NCBI GenBank assembly: GCA_016179715.1
Contig: JACPCQ010000048.1
Span: forward strand, 1 to 26,607
Length of the DNA: 26,607 nucleotides
Direction of reading: 5' to 3'
Origin: Parcubacteria group bacterium
GTDB lineage: Bacteria; Patescibacteriota; Minisyncoccia; JACPCQ01
The translations under genes were made by a program, and so were the position numbers. The notes beneath the pieces are model-generated. The model searched no databases, was not told where the DNA came from, and saw only the letters and a list, made by a program, of their open reading frames with translations. Below, in pieces: positions 6,611-12,346 of this stretch; position 1 is the first letter of the stretch; the number at the start of each line of letters is the position of its first letter.

Positions 6611-8347
6611 TTAACGGAGATAACGAAATTTATTTTGCTTATGTTCTTCAAAGTCCGTAGCGTAGTGCATGTTCCCCTGACGGTCTGAAAGATAAAACCA
6701 GTACGGAGTCCGGATAAGGCGAACCGCGGCACGAAGGGCGCCGATACCGGGATTTGCGATTGGGCCGAAGGGCAGCCCCTTGTTGCGGTATGTGTTGTAC
6801 GGAGAATCGGATTCCAGATCATCTTTTGTCAGCTGCAGACTTGCTCGGTCGTGCACGTAAGAAAGCGAAGCATCAACCTGGAGCGGCATTCCTGCGTCCA
6901 GTCGTTTCCAGAGAATGCCCGCAACGATCTGGCGATCCCGAAACGTAACAGCCTCTTTTTCGAGCAGAGATGCCATGGTGAGAACCTCAAAGAAACTTCT
7001 TCCGCTCTCTGCAATTTCGGTGCGCAAGTCATTGTCTATTTGCTTGTCAAAATTTTTTATCATGACTCCCACAATATCTTCCGGTCTTGCGTTCGGTGAA
7101 AAAAAATATGTATCCGGAAAAAGATATCCTTCAAGGGTAGCGCCTTCCGGGCGCTCGGCAACCAGTGCGGAAATTGGCGCGAAGTCAACGGCTTCGGACT
7201 GCATATTTTTCTGCGCGGTGAAGCTGGCGGGCGTTCCCGTCACGCTGAAAAATTCCGTCTTCTCAAAAAACCCCAGTTCTTCAAAGAGTTCAGCGATGTC
7301 ATAAAGCGTGTATCCTTCAATGACGGTGAGGCGCACGTGCGGGCTGGCATCTTCTCCGCGTAGACGGTTTAAGATAGAGATAACGGAAAGCGGTTTTTCA
7401 AAAAAATAATCTCCGGCTTGCAGCATCGTATCATTTTGCAAAAGGCGCGCAAGCAGCTGAAAAAAACGCGGAGAACGGATAATCTGTTTTTCTTTCAATC
7501 GCGTTGCGATTTTTGCAAGTGTTTCCCCCGATTCTATACGTACAATAGTCCCGGAAGGAAATGCGCCCGGGGGTGCAGCAAGCGCGTAAAAAGAAAGCAG
7601 CGCAAAGAAAAAAACAGGAAGTAAAATTCGGTAGCCGAGAATCCTTGTTACGCGAAGAAAGCGCGCCGAAGGCCAAGAGAAAGACTGCATCGTTGTTGAC
7701 GGATTAAGGACACTTTCTGTCCGTCCTGTTATGAAGGGAACAAACGCGAAGCCGGGATACGCCTCTTTTTTAAATGACCCGTTTTTCTTTTTTTCCCACC
7801 TGCAAATGTTTCCCTCTTGCGGAAACACAAGCACGCCGCCGACACAAAGACGTTCCTGCCAATCTTGCGGAACAGACTTGAGCTCGGCTGCACAGATGAT
7901 TTTATGAAAAGCGCCCGGAAGCGTCTTGGGCAAATGTTCGGCATTTCGACAAAAGAGCGAAATGTGTTCTTTTAAGTTTTCGTATGCCGCAAGGTGTTTC
8001 CGCGCCAATTCACAAAGTTCCGGCACGCGCTCTAAGGCATAGATGCGGCCTCGGTGGTTGTCCTGTGCCGCCACATGCGCGAGTAAGGCGGTCTGCCAAC
8101 CCGAACCCGCGCCTACGTCAAGCATCGTCTCTCCCGGACGCGGGTCTAGAAGCTCCAGCATGAACGCAACGGTGTAGGGTTGTGATATGGTCTGGCCGTG
8201 TCCGATGGGCAAAGCATCATCCTCATATGCCCGCGACTGTAATGGCCGCGGCACAAAATCCGCCCGATCAATAGCACGGAACGCGCGGATGAGATATGGG
8301 GATTTCAAAACACCGATGCGTTGCAAATAGCTAATAAGTTCTTCCAT
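6611..8347 (-). CDS. mltG: Fusion: protein-L-isoaspartate methyltransferase + MltG lytic transglycosylase
   Basis: One uninterrupted frame of 578 residues with two enzymes. Residues 1 to about 205 are a Pcm-type SAM methyltransferase: MEELISYLQRIGVL, the IDRADFVP and HGQTISQPYTVAFMLELL segments, and the SAM loop LDVGAGSGWQTALLA. Pcm repairs isoaspartyl residues. About residue 241-257 is one membrane helix, followed by the YceG/MltG domain outside the membrane: a LysM-like TIVRIESGETLAKIATRLK, EGYLFPDTYFF, the catalytic region MASLLEKEA, VDASLSYV, and YRNKGLPFGPIANPGIGAL. MltG cuts nascent glycan strands. The ATG at 8347 is chosen because the 19 residues before it are not domain-like. An internal ATG at 7690 could start a separate MltG, but has no Shine-Dalgarno. 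Confidence 0.9.
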   Translation of the reverse strand: MEELISYLQRIGVLKSPYLIRAFRAIDRADFVPRPLQSRAYEDDALPIGHGQTISQPYTVAFMLELLDPRPGETMLDVGAGSGWQTALLAHVAAQDNHRGRIYALERVPELCELARKHLAAYENLKEHISLFCRNAEHLPKTLPGAFHKIICAAELKSVPQDWQERLCVGGVLVFPQEGNICRWEKKKNGSFKKEAYPGFAFVPFITGRTESVLNPSTTMQSFSWPSARFLRVTRILGYRILLPVFFFALLSFYALAAPPGAFPSGTIVRIESGETLAKIATRLKEKQIIRSPRFFQLLARLLQNDTMLQAGDYFFEKPLSVISILNRLRGEDASPHVRLTVIEGYTLYDIAELFEELGFFEKTEFFSVTGTPASFTAQKNMQSEAVDFAPISALVAERPEGATLEGYLFPDTYFFSPNARPEDIVGVMIKNFDKQIDNDLRTEIAESGRSFFEVLTMASLLEKEAVTFRDRQIVAGILWKRLDAGMPLQVDASLSYVHDRASLQLTKDDLESDSPYNTYRNKGLPFGPIANPGIGALRAAVRLIRTPYWFYLSDRQGNMHYATDFEEHKQNKFRYLR

Positions 8348-8355
8348 AAAAATAC

Positions 8356-8387
8356 AAAAAAACACGTGGCACTTCGTGGCTACACGT
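8356..8387 (-). terminator. Hairpin plus T7 in the pcm-mltG leader
   Basis: On the minus strand ACGTG (8383-8387) pairs with CACGT (8364-8368), the 14-base interior can form a further short helix, and seven T follow (8362-8356). It ends 9 bases before the mltG fusion ATG. It can be a terminator of upstream transcripts or an attenuator of this gene. Confidence 0.5.
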
Positions 8388-8394
8388 ACTCTGT

Positions 8395-8423
8395 AGTATA
8401 TCAAATCTTTCCTGACTAGGCAC
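8395..8423 (-). promoter_or_regulatory. Weak promoter candidate for pcm-mltG
   Basis: Minus-strand TATACT (8395-8400) with a poor -35 GTGCCT (8418-8423) at 17 bases. If used, transcription starts just ahead of the leader hairpin. Confidence 0.3.
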
Positions 8424-8708
8424 TACTGACTTTCTTCCTCCTGTGGTTAAGTAACGCGGGAGCAGTAACATTTCTCGCAAAGAATTTTTTGATACCCGAG
8501 CTGCTTATAATGCTTGCAGTATAGCAAGCGGCAGTTGTTCTTTAAAGAACACAAAATAGTATATACTACAGTATATACTATTTTATGTAGCAAACCCCGA
8601 TTTTGCTAAGGCCATAAAAGGGCGTGAAACGGGTGCTCAATCGTGCGATAGCAACGTAAAATTTGAAGGCGAAACGTAATAATTTCTTTCAGAAATTAAA
8701 CGTCCCAG
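8424..8708. other. Hairpin-rich non-coding spacer
   Basis: No credible gene. The stretch holds at least four inverted repeats: GTTCTTTAAAGAAC (8537-8550), the 14-bp stem at 8553-8584, TAGCAAA/TTTGCTA (8588-8608), and TAATTTCT/AGAAATTA (8680-8698). ACGTAAAATTTG occurs twice (about 8654 and 8711). It lies downstream of tRNA-Trp on the minus strand and could be a processed trailer, an ncRNA or repeat debris. Confidence 0.5.
8537..8584. repeat. Two adjacent perfect palindromes
   Basis: GTTCTTTAAAGAAC (8537-8550) is a perfect 14-bp palindrome. Two bases further, AAAATAGTATATAC (8553-8566) and GTATATACTATTTT (8571-8584) form a perfect 14-bp stem with a TACA loop. The second has flanking A/T runs on both strands and could act as a bidirectional terminator; the first looks more like a dimer-binding operator. 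Confidence 0.7.
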
Positions 8709-8742
8709 CCACGTAAAATTTGCCTTGCAAATTTGTACGTGG
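8709..8742 (-). repeat. Long hairpin overlapping the CCA end of tRNA-Trp
   Basis: CCACGTA (8709-8715) pairs with TACGTGG (8736-8742) and AAATTTGC with GCAAATTT inside it, leaving a CTT loop and one bulged base. The outer arm includes the tRNA CCA. Its position fits a processing signal or a small palindromic element joined to the tRNA 3' end. Confidence 0.6.
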
Positions 8743-8814
8743 CGGGGGTATCAGGACTCGAACCTGAATCGTCGGTTTTGGAGACCGAAATTCTTGCCAT
8801 TGAACTATACCCCC
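8740..8814 (-). tRNA. trnW: tRNA-Trp (anticodon CCA)
   Basis: Complete cloverleaf on the minus strand: acceptor GGGGGTA/TACCCCC, D-arm, anticodon stem TCGGT/ACCGA with loop CTCCAAA (anticodon CCA), T-arm TCAGG-TTCGAGT-CCTGA, discriminator G as expected for Trp, and an encoded CCA (8740-8742). A CCA anticodon reads UGG only, which argues against UGA as a Trp codon here. Confidence 0.97.
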
Positions 8815-8961
8815 GTAAAAATTAGGCAACTTTAAGAACAACATAAGAAAAAACAAGAGCTTGTCTACTTCTTTGTTTCTTTATGTGTTTTGTATGCCTC
8901 TTTCCGCTTTCCCATTCAACTCATTGTTTGTGCTCCTCGCTCAAGATTATTGGCGCAAAAA

Positions 8962-9120
8962 CTATTTCTTAGTTTCCTTGTGGAGAGTGTGTTTTTTGCA
9001 CCAACGGCAAAACTTCTTGAGCTCAATTTTGCGCTCAACCTTCTTTTTATTTTTGCGTGACCAGTAATTGATGCGCTTGCATCCGTTGCATTGGAGCTTG
9101 ATGAGATTATCTTGGCTCAT
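8962..9120 (-). CDS. rpmG: 50S ribosomal protein bL33 (zinc-binding form)
   Basis: A 52-residue large-subunit ribosomal protein. It reads MSQDNLIKLQCNGCKRINYW and continues with the basic middle SRKNKKKVERKIELKKF and the end CRWCKKHTLHKETKK. The two CxxC pairs (C11/C14 and C39/C42) are the zinc-binding form. The ATG at 9120 has no Shine-Dalgarno, and no good promoter is seen upstream. Transcription toward tRNA-Trp is on the same strand with a 147-base gap that holds no gene apart from a 16-codon frame (8865-8915). Confidence 0.93.
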   Translation of the reverse strand: MSQDNLIKLQCNGCKRINYWSRKNKKKVERKIELKKFCRWCKKHTLHKETKK

Positions 9121-9375
9121 ATAGTTATGGTTGTGTTGGGAATCTTAATGTATGACATCACTACCCTATCATATCCCAAAAGAAAATTCCACCCGGCGGA
9201 AAAACAACAAAGCATGCTCCTGTTCTCAACGCCATGTATGTTCAAAATCCGGTCTGTTTATTTCTTACCTGGGGGTACCACATTTTGAACATATGTTCAA
9301 GATGTGGTATGTCTGTATTTCATCGGCTTTTTTACATTTACCCCCCCCACACACACCAGAAAGCCCCGTCTATAA
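9121..9375. other. Intergenic stretch with operator-like palindrome
   Basis: No supported gene. Contents: a TATGTTCAAAAT/ATTTTGAACATA inverted pair (about 9236-9247 and 9282-9293), the 34-bp palindrome at 9276-9309, and a C8 run near 9341. Open frames here are short and lack ribosome binding sites. Confidence 0.5.
9276..9309. repeat. 34-bp near-perfect palindrome
   Basis: Arms TACCACAT and ATGTGGTA enclose TTGAACAT|ATGTTCAA, with a single mismatch (9284 against 9301). Having no loop and no T tract it looks like a protein-binding site more than a terminator. Another ATGTTCAA half-site lies near 9237. Confidence 0.65.
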
Positions 9376-9410
9376 ACCCCCACACCAAAGATTTTGGTGT
9401 GGGGGGTAAA
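9356..9410. repeat. C5ACACC hairpin repeat, unit 1
   Basis: Begins CCAGAAAGCCCCG, then CCCCCACACCAAA (9377-9389), loop GAT, and TTTGGTGTGGGGG (9393-9405): a perfect 13-bp stem. The leading CCAGAAAGCC and the TAAACCCCCACACC arm recur in unit 2. Confidence 0.75.
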
Positions 9411-9444
9411 GATGGGGATGAATGGAAAAAACGCGAAGCGTAAG

Positions 9445-9518
9445 CCAGAAAGCCACGGGTGTAAACCCCCACACCTATGGCATAGGTGTGGGGGTAAACC
9501 CGTGGTGTGGGGGTTTAC
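9445..9518. repeat. C5ACACC hairpin repeat, unit 2 with alternative arm
   Basis: Begins CCAGAAAGCCACGG. CCCCCACACCTATG (9466-9479) pairs with CATAGGTGTGGGGG (9481-9494), enclosed by an outer stem CCACGGGT/ACCCGTGG (9453-9460, 9498-9505). A further arm GGTGTGGGGGTTTAC (9504-9518) is the exact complement of 9461-9475, so two mutually exclusive folds are possible. A small ACGC-GAA-GCGT hairpin (9431-9441) lies between the units. Confidence 0.75.
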
Positions 9519-9552
9519 AAAACAGGATTTGATGGTTCTCCCTGGCTACTCC

Positions 9553-9581
9553 TTGTAAACACCCGCCGTGTCGGTTATTTT
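9553..9581 (+). promoter_or_regulatory. Promoter candidate for the 370-aa gene
   Basis: TTGTAA (9553-9558), 17-base spacer, TATTTT (9576-9581), 45 bases before the ATG at 9627. It is moderate by sequence and lies just after the hairpin repeats. Confidence 0.4.
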
Positions 9582-9626
9582 AAAAAGAGAGAAAGCAATG
9601 ATCTTTTCATCTTGGAGGATTTTTGT

Positions 9627-10739
9627 ATGCCCATCCAAACAATTCGAGCAGAGCGGCGCGTGTTGAAAAAAGCGGTTGGCGATGTGGAGTTGGTAAAACG
9701 ACACGCACGAGTGGTCGTTAAAATCCCACAAACTAGTGCGGTACAGGTAAGCTTGAATGAGGAGGGAGCTTTAGGAGTCGTCGCAATCATCGGCCCCGGC
9801 CGTGTTTGCGGAGAAGACCTTCCGGAAGCACTGTTGGGAGAAATCGGACTCGGCCCCAACAGGCCGTTGAAGAGAGTGAGGAAATACAAAAAAGGGAGCC
9901 ACACTGTGTTATACGAGTTTCCAAAGCGTTTTCCCGGTGTGAACTCTCTGCTTACTTTTGAACAGTGCCTCGTTGTCAACAAGACGTTGTTCACACTATT
10001 GCGGGAGTGGGCAGATATCTGTGTTGCCCGGTGGAAACGAGGAGACGGAAATCCGTTTCTTCTCTGCGCGTTTAGAACATTCTGGTCTAAGAAAACGAAG
10101 CAATTTGAAACGCGTAAAGTGATGATGACCTCTCCGGGCGGTATAACCGTTGCGATACCGCTGACTCCCCTCTGTGACATCCGTGACAAAGGAGAAAATG
10201 AAAAAGGACTTCTTACGCTATTTGCACAGGATGTTTTCCGTGCTGATATTGAAAGAACGGGACCTTCCCTGCGCTCCCTGGCTAATCTTTTGCGTTTCTT
10301 TCTTCGGGATTACGCAAGACGCGGATACCGGGGAAGTTTTGAAACCTTAAAAGGGGCGGAAAGGGTCAAAAAAGCGCTGGCTCATCCTCGTCAGTGGCTT
10401 TTTTATCACCAGGTGCGCGCCCTGCAGCTCACTGCAAAAGGAGGAAGGCCATACCCCCTGTTTCAAGAGTTGGCAGATTTAATCGGATGGAATCCGGCCG
10501 CGGGTCTGCCGTCTGAATTGCTCCTTGCACAAATGGCCCCTCCAAATTTCCTGGAGCGTGTTGGAAATTTGGAGTTACGGGTCAGGAGAGTATATCCGGG
10601 AAATTACGCGGTTGTTTTTGTGGCAACCAGCGCTTCGTCCGAGAAGATTCGCAATGGGAATGGAAATCTTCCCCTTCCCTCGTCGCTCAGAGAGGAAAAT
10701 TTTCCCAACGGCTATCCGCCAAGCTGGGACGACGTCTGA
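9627..10739 (+). CDS. Hypothetical 370-aa protein in hairpin-repeat island
   Basis: Not recognised. The start is ATG 9627 because GGAGG lies 8 bases upstream; the open frame extends to a GTG at 9507 but that part overlaps the hairpin repeats. The protein has no signal peptide or membrane helix. The N-terminal 80 residues are basic, with strand-like stretches (VKRHARVVVKIP, GALGVVAIIGPGRV), the middle contains an Arg/Leu-rich helical part (SLRSLANLLRFFLRDYARRG), and the C-terminus ends with NGYPPSWDDV. Basic patches such as KRVRKYKKGSH would suit nucleic-acid binding, which is only inferred. Stop is TGA and a strong terminator follows at 10787, so it is a single-gene transcript. Confidence 0.75.
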   Translation: MPIQTIRAERRVLKKAVGDVELVKRHARVVVKIPQTSAVQVSLNEEGALGVVAIIGPGRVCGEDLPEALLGEIGLGPNRPLKRVRKYKKGSHTVLYEFPKRFPGVNSLLTFEQCLVVNKTLFTLLREWADICVARWKRGDGNPFLLCAFRTFWSKKTKQFETRKVMMTSPGGITVAIPLTPLCDIRDKGENEKGLLTLFAQDVFRADIERTGPSLRSLANLLRFFLRDYARRGYRGSFETLKGAERVKKALAHPRQWLFYHQVRALQLTAKGGRPYPLFQELADLIGWNPAAGLPSELLLAQMAPPNFLERVGNLELRVRRVYPGNYAVVFVATSASSEKIRNGNGNLPLPSSLREENFPNGYPPSWDDV

Positions 10740-10741
10740 CA

Positions 10742-10773
10742 GGCGACAAGAAGAGTTTTTCTTTGCTGTCGCC
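10742..10773 (+). repeat. 3' UTR hairpin after the 370-aa gene
   Basis: GGCGACA (10742-10748) pairs with TGTCGCC (10767-10773); AGAA/TTCT can pair inside. It begins 3 bases after the stop codon and precedes the real terminator, so it may stabilise the transcript. Confidence 0.5.
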
Positions 10774-10786
10774 GGATGTAAGCGCC

Positions 10787-10819
10787 AACAGGCCGACACA
10801 AGTCGGCCTGTTCTTTTTT
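10787..10819 (+). terminator. Intrinsic terminator of the 370-aa gene
   Basis: AACAGGCCGAC (10787-10797), loop ACAA, GTCGGCCTGTT (10802-10812), then CTTTTTTG. A textbook terminator on the plus strand. Confidence 0.9.
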
Positions 10820-10849
10820 GAAAAAAACCGGACGCAAGATACGTCCGGT
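10820..10849 (-). terminator. Intrinsic terminator of the two-tRNA operon
   Basis: On the minus strand ACCGGACG (10849-10842), 7-base loop, CGTCCGGT (10834-10827), followed by a T run (10826-10821). It ends just downstream of the tRNA-Met gene. Confidence 0.85.
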
Positions 10850-10853
10850 GGGT

Positions 10854-10928
10854 TGGAGCAGCGCAGAGGACTTGAACCTCCAACCCGCCGCGCATGACGC
10901 GGTTGCTCTGCCGTTGAGCTAGCGCTGC
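10854..10928 (-). tRNA. tRNA with CAT anticodon (Met, atypical)
   Basis: Cloverleaf on the minus strand: acceptor GCAGCGC/GCGCTGC, D-arm GCTC/GAGC, anticodon arm ACCGC-GTCATGC-GCGGC, T-arm GGAGG-TTCAAGT-CCTCT, encoded CCA (10854-10856). The anticodon is CAT. Odd points: the discriminator is T where bacterial tRNA-Met normally has A, position 37 is G, positions 32/38 could form an extra G-C pair, and 27/43 is an A-C mismatch. G37 argues against an Ile2 tRNA, which needs A37. Elongator Met is the most likely identity. Length without CCA is 72. Confidence 0.85.
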
Positions 10929-10941
10929 CCCGTTTTGGGTA

Positions 10942-11017
10942 TGGAGGCTGTGAGTGGATTTGAACCACTGTCGCAATTGGTGCTAACCAACCCGCTCTAC
11001 CCCTGAGCTACACAGCC
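10942..11017 (-). tRNA. tRNA of undetermined identity, 8-nt anticodon loop
   Basis: Minus-strand cloverleaf with perfect acceptor GGCTGTG/CACAGCC, D-arm GCTC/GAGC, T-arm AGTGG-TTCAAAT-CCACT and encoded CCA (10942-10944), discriminator T. The body is 73 bases, one more than its arms predict. The only 5-bp anticodon stem with a 5-base variable loop is GGTTG/CAATT, which leaves an 8-base loop GTTAGCAC. A canonical 7-base loop would force two mismatches. Depending on how the loop is read the anticodon is TAG or AGC, but the tRNA is not class II (Leu) and lacks the G3-U70 pair of Ala. It is the promoter-proximal gene of the two-tRNA operon. Confidence 0.8.
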
Positions 11018-11056
11018 TCCGTCTATAAATTACCAGAACAATTAAAAACTGTCCGT

Positions 11057-11085
11057 AGGATAACAACATGCCCGTGTCGCGTCAA
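11057..11085 (-). promoter_or_regulatory. Promoter of the two-tRNA operon
   Basis: Minus-strand TTGACG (11080-11085), 17-base spacer, TATCCT (11057-11062), about 40 bases before the first tRNA. Confidence 0.7.
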
Positions 11086-11138
11086 CTATCCGCATGGTCC
11101 GCCGCTCGTACTGTTTTTTTCGATATACATCGGCATTA

Positions 11139-11169
11139 TTGACAAATCCACAGCAGTTGATAGTTTATA
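11139..11169 (+). promoter_or_regulatory. Weak promoter candidate for the 84-aa zinc protein
   Basis: Perfect TTGACA (11139-11144) but a TTTATA -10 (11164-11169) only at a long 19-base spacing. Confidence 0.3.
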
Positions 11170-11216
11170 AGAAAACAGCATTTTGTTCTGTCCCTTTTTA
11201 AGATAAGGAGAAGTCC

Positions 11217-11471
11217 GTGGAAAGAACCGGAGAAGGACTTGCCCCTCATCGGGTAACCAACTGTCCTTGTTGCGACACCCTTGTGGAAATTTGCAGGATC
11301 TGTGGAGATCCTGTGAAGGTGAAAGAGCCGCATATTCAATGCGGCTTGTGCCAGAGTCTATTCCATACCACTTGCGTGCTCTTGCTCCCGCAGAAGAGAA
11401 TTTACGTGAGACCTGTTATGGAAGCCATCGCTCAGGCCAGGTGCCCGTTCTGTGCCATCCGCGATGAGTAA
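11217..11471 (+). CDS. 84-aa zinc-finger protein, PHD/RING-like C4HC3 pattern
   Basis: Starts at GTG 11217 with AAGGAG 6 bases upstream and ends just before a terminator. The protein is almost only metal ligands: C16, C18, C19, C26, C29, C42, C45, H50, C53, C76, C79. The last eight give C-x2-C-x12-C-x2-C-x4-H-x2-C-x22-C-x2-C, which fits the spacing of PHD-type cross-brace fingers and is close to RING. The CPCC at 16-19 adds a further possible knuckle. Such fingers are typical of eukaryotic chromatin readers or ubiquitin ligases and are rare in bacteria. A simpler alternative is two zinc ribbons. No transmembrane or enzymatic part. Function unknown; a protein- or nucleic-acid-binding adaptor is inferred from the fold alone. 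Confidence 0.8.
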   Translation: MERTGEGLAPHRVTNCPCCDTLVEICRICGDPVKVKEPHIQCGLCQSLFHTTCVLLLPQKRIYVRPVMEAIAQARCPFCAIRDE

Positions 11472-11496
11472 CATCCTCCCCATTTCTCGGAAGCTC

Positions 11497-11527
11497 TCTG
11501 GCCTGTACGCACAGGCCAGATTCTTTT
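11497..11527 (+). terminator. Intrinsic terminator after the 84-aa zinc protein
   Basis: TCTGGCCTGT (11497-11506), loop ACGC, ACAGGCCAGA (11511-11520), then TTCTTTT. The minus-strand ABC permease ends 40 bases beyond, so this separates convergent genes. Confidence 0.85.
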
Positions 11528-11566
11528 ACCCTGTTACAGTCATCTCCTTTTCAGGAGCGGAGATGC

Positions 11567-12346
11567 TTAGCGGTTTTGCTCCTTTCGCACGAAAAGCCAT
11601 GTTCCGGGGATAAGGAAAAGAAAAAAGAGCACTACCAGGATGAGCATATTCAATGCGGGATGCAGCGTAGTTACCGCGCCAAATTCCGGAGTACCGGTAT
11701 AATACGCGGCACGCACAAGATTTACCGCATAGGTCAGCGGTGTGATATGCGAAAGCACGCGGAGCATTATCGGTGCGCCGGAAAGCGGCGCAAACACGCC
11801 GGCAAGAAAAATCTGCGGAAAAAGAATAAACGGAAAAATCTGTCCAACTGTACGCTGGGTGCTGATGTTTCCGAGTACAAGGATTCCAAAAGCCCCGCCG
11901 AGAAAACTTGCGGCAAGTCCTGCGGGGAAAAGACGCAACAATGCTCCGGCCGAAAGCGGGATGCCGATAATCAACCCAAGCGCAATCACGCCAATGCTCG
12001 CAACGCACGCAACAAAAGTCTCTCCAAGAATTTTCCCGAGGATAATGGCGTAACGCGAAACCGGAGCAATAAACAGCTCTTGACTGAAATCATTCTCACG
12101 ATCTTGCACGAGAGAAATTACTCCCGCCGCGCTTGACTGGAAAAATGTCTGTGCAAACACGCCGGTGAATACAAACGTCAGGAAATTAAACCCCAGCGAC
12201 GTGCCGATATTTGCGCTTAAGCTTCCCCCGAGAATACCGATGAAAATAAGCGGGAACATCACGCTGGCAAGGATGCGAACCCTATCTCGCAAAAGCTTGG
12301 TAAGGTCGCGAAAGGCAATGATGGCAATGGCATTAAGCGTCCGCAT
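11567..12346 (-). CDS. ABC-2 type exporter permease (DrrB-like)
   Basis: Membrane subunit of an ABC exporter, 259 residues. About six hydrophobic segments are visible (for example ILASVMFPLIFIGILGG, LTFVFTGVFAQTFF, ASIGVIALGLIIGIP, GLAASFLGGAFGILVLG, FILFPQIFLAGVFAPL, ILVVLFFLFLIPGTWLFV). The ABC-2 signature region FLAGVFAPLSGAPIMLRVLSHITPLTYAV is split across the end. The start ATG 12346 has GGAG about 8 bases upstream and overlaps the ATPase stop by 14 bases, typical of translational coupling; an upstream in-frame ATG at 12367 is less likely. Substrates of this class are drugs, polysaccharides or lipids, and cannot be told here. Confidence 0.92.
   Translation of the reverse strand: MRTLNAIAIIAFRDLTKLLRDRVRILASVMFPLIFIGILGGSLSANIGTSLGFNFLTFVFTGVFAQTFFQSSAAGVISLVQDRENDFSQELFIAPVSRYAIILGKILGETFVACVASIGVIALGLIIGIPLSAGALLRLFPAGLAASFLGGAFGILVLGNISTQRTVGQIFPFILFPQIFLAGVFAPLSGAPIMLRVLSHITPLTYAVNLVRAAYYTGTPEFGAVTTLHPALNMLILVVLFFLFLIPGTWLFVRKEQNR

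Noticed and set aside
6571..6822. N-terminal extension of the 97-aa basic protein to 181 aa
   Set aside because: The extra part lies inside the mltG 3' end in another frame and shows Arg/Thr/Pro shadow composition.
8595..8660. Riboswitch in the spacer (GGGCGTGAAACGGGTGC stretch)
   Set aside because: No known riboswitch core could be matched, and no gene follows at a suitable distance.
9356..9518. CRISPR array
   Set aside because: Only two imperfect units, strongly palindromic throughout, with no regular spacers and no cas genes nearby.
9507..9626. GTG start adding 40 residues to the 370-aa protein
   Set aside because: The extension is encoded by the hairpin repeat arm and lacks a ribosome binding site, whereas ATG 9627 has GGAGG.
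11576..12136. 186-codon plus-strand frame
   Set aside because: Antisense of the ABC permease; Lys/Asn/Arg-rich without domain-like order.
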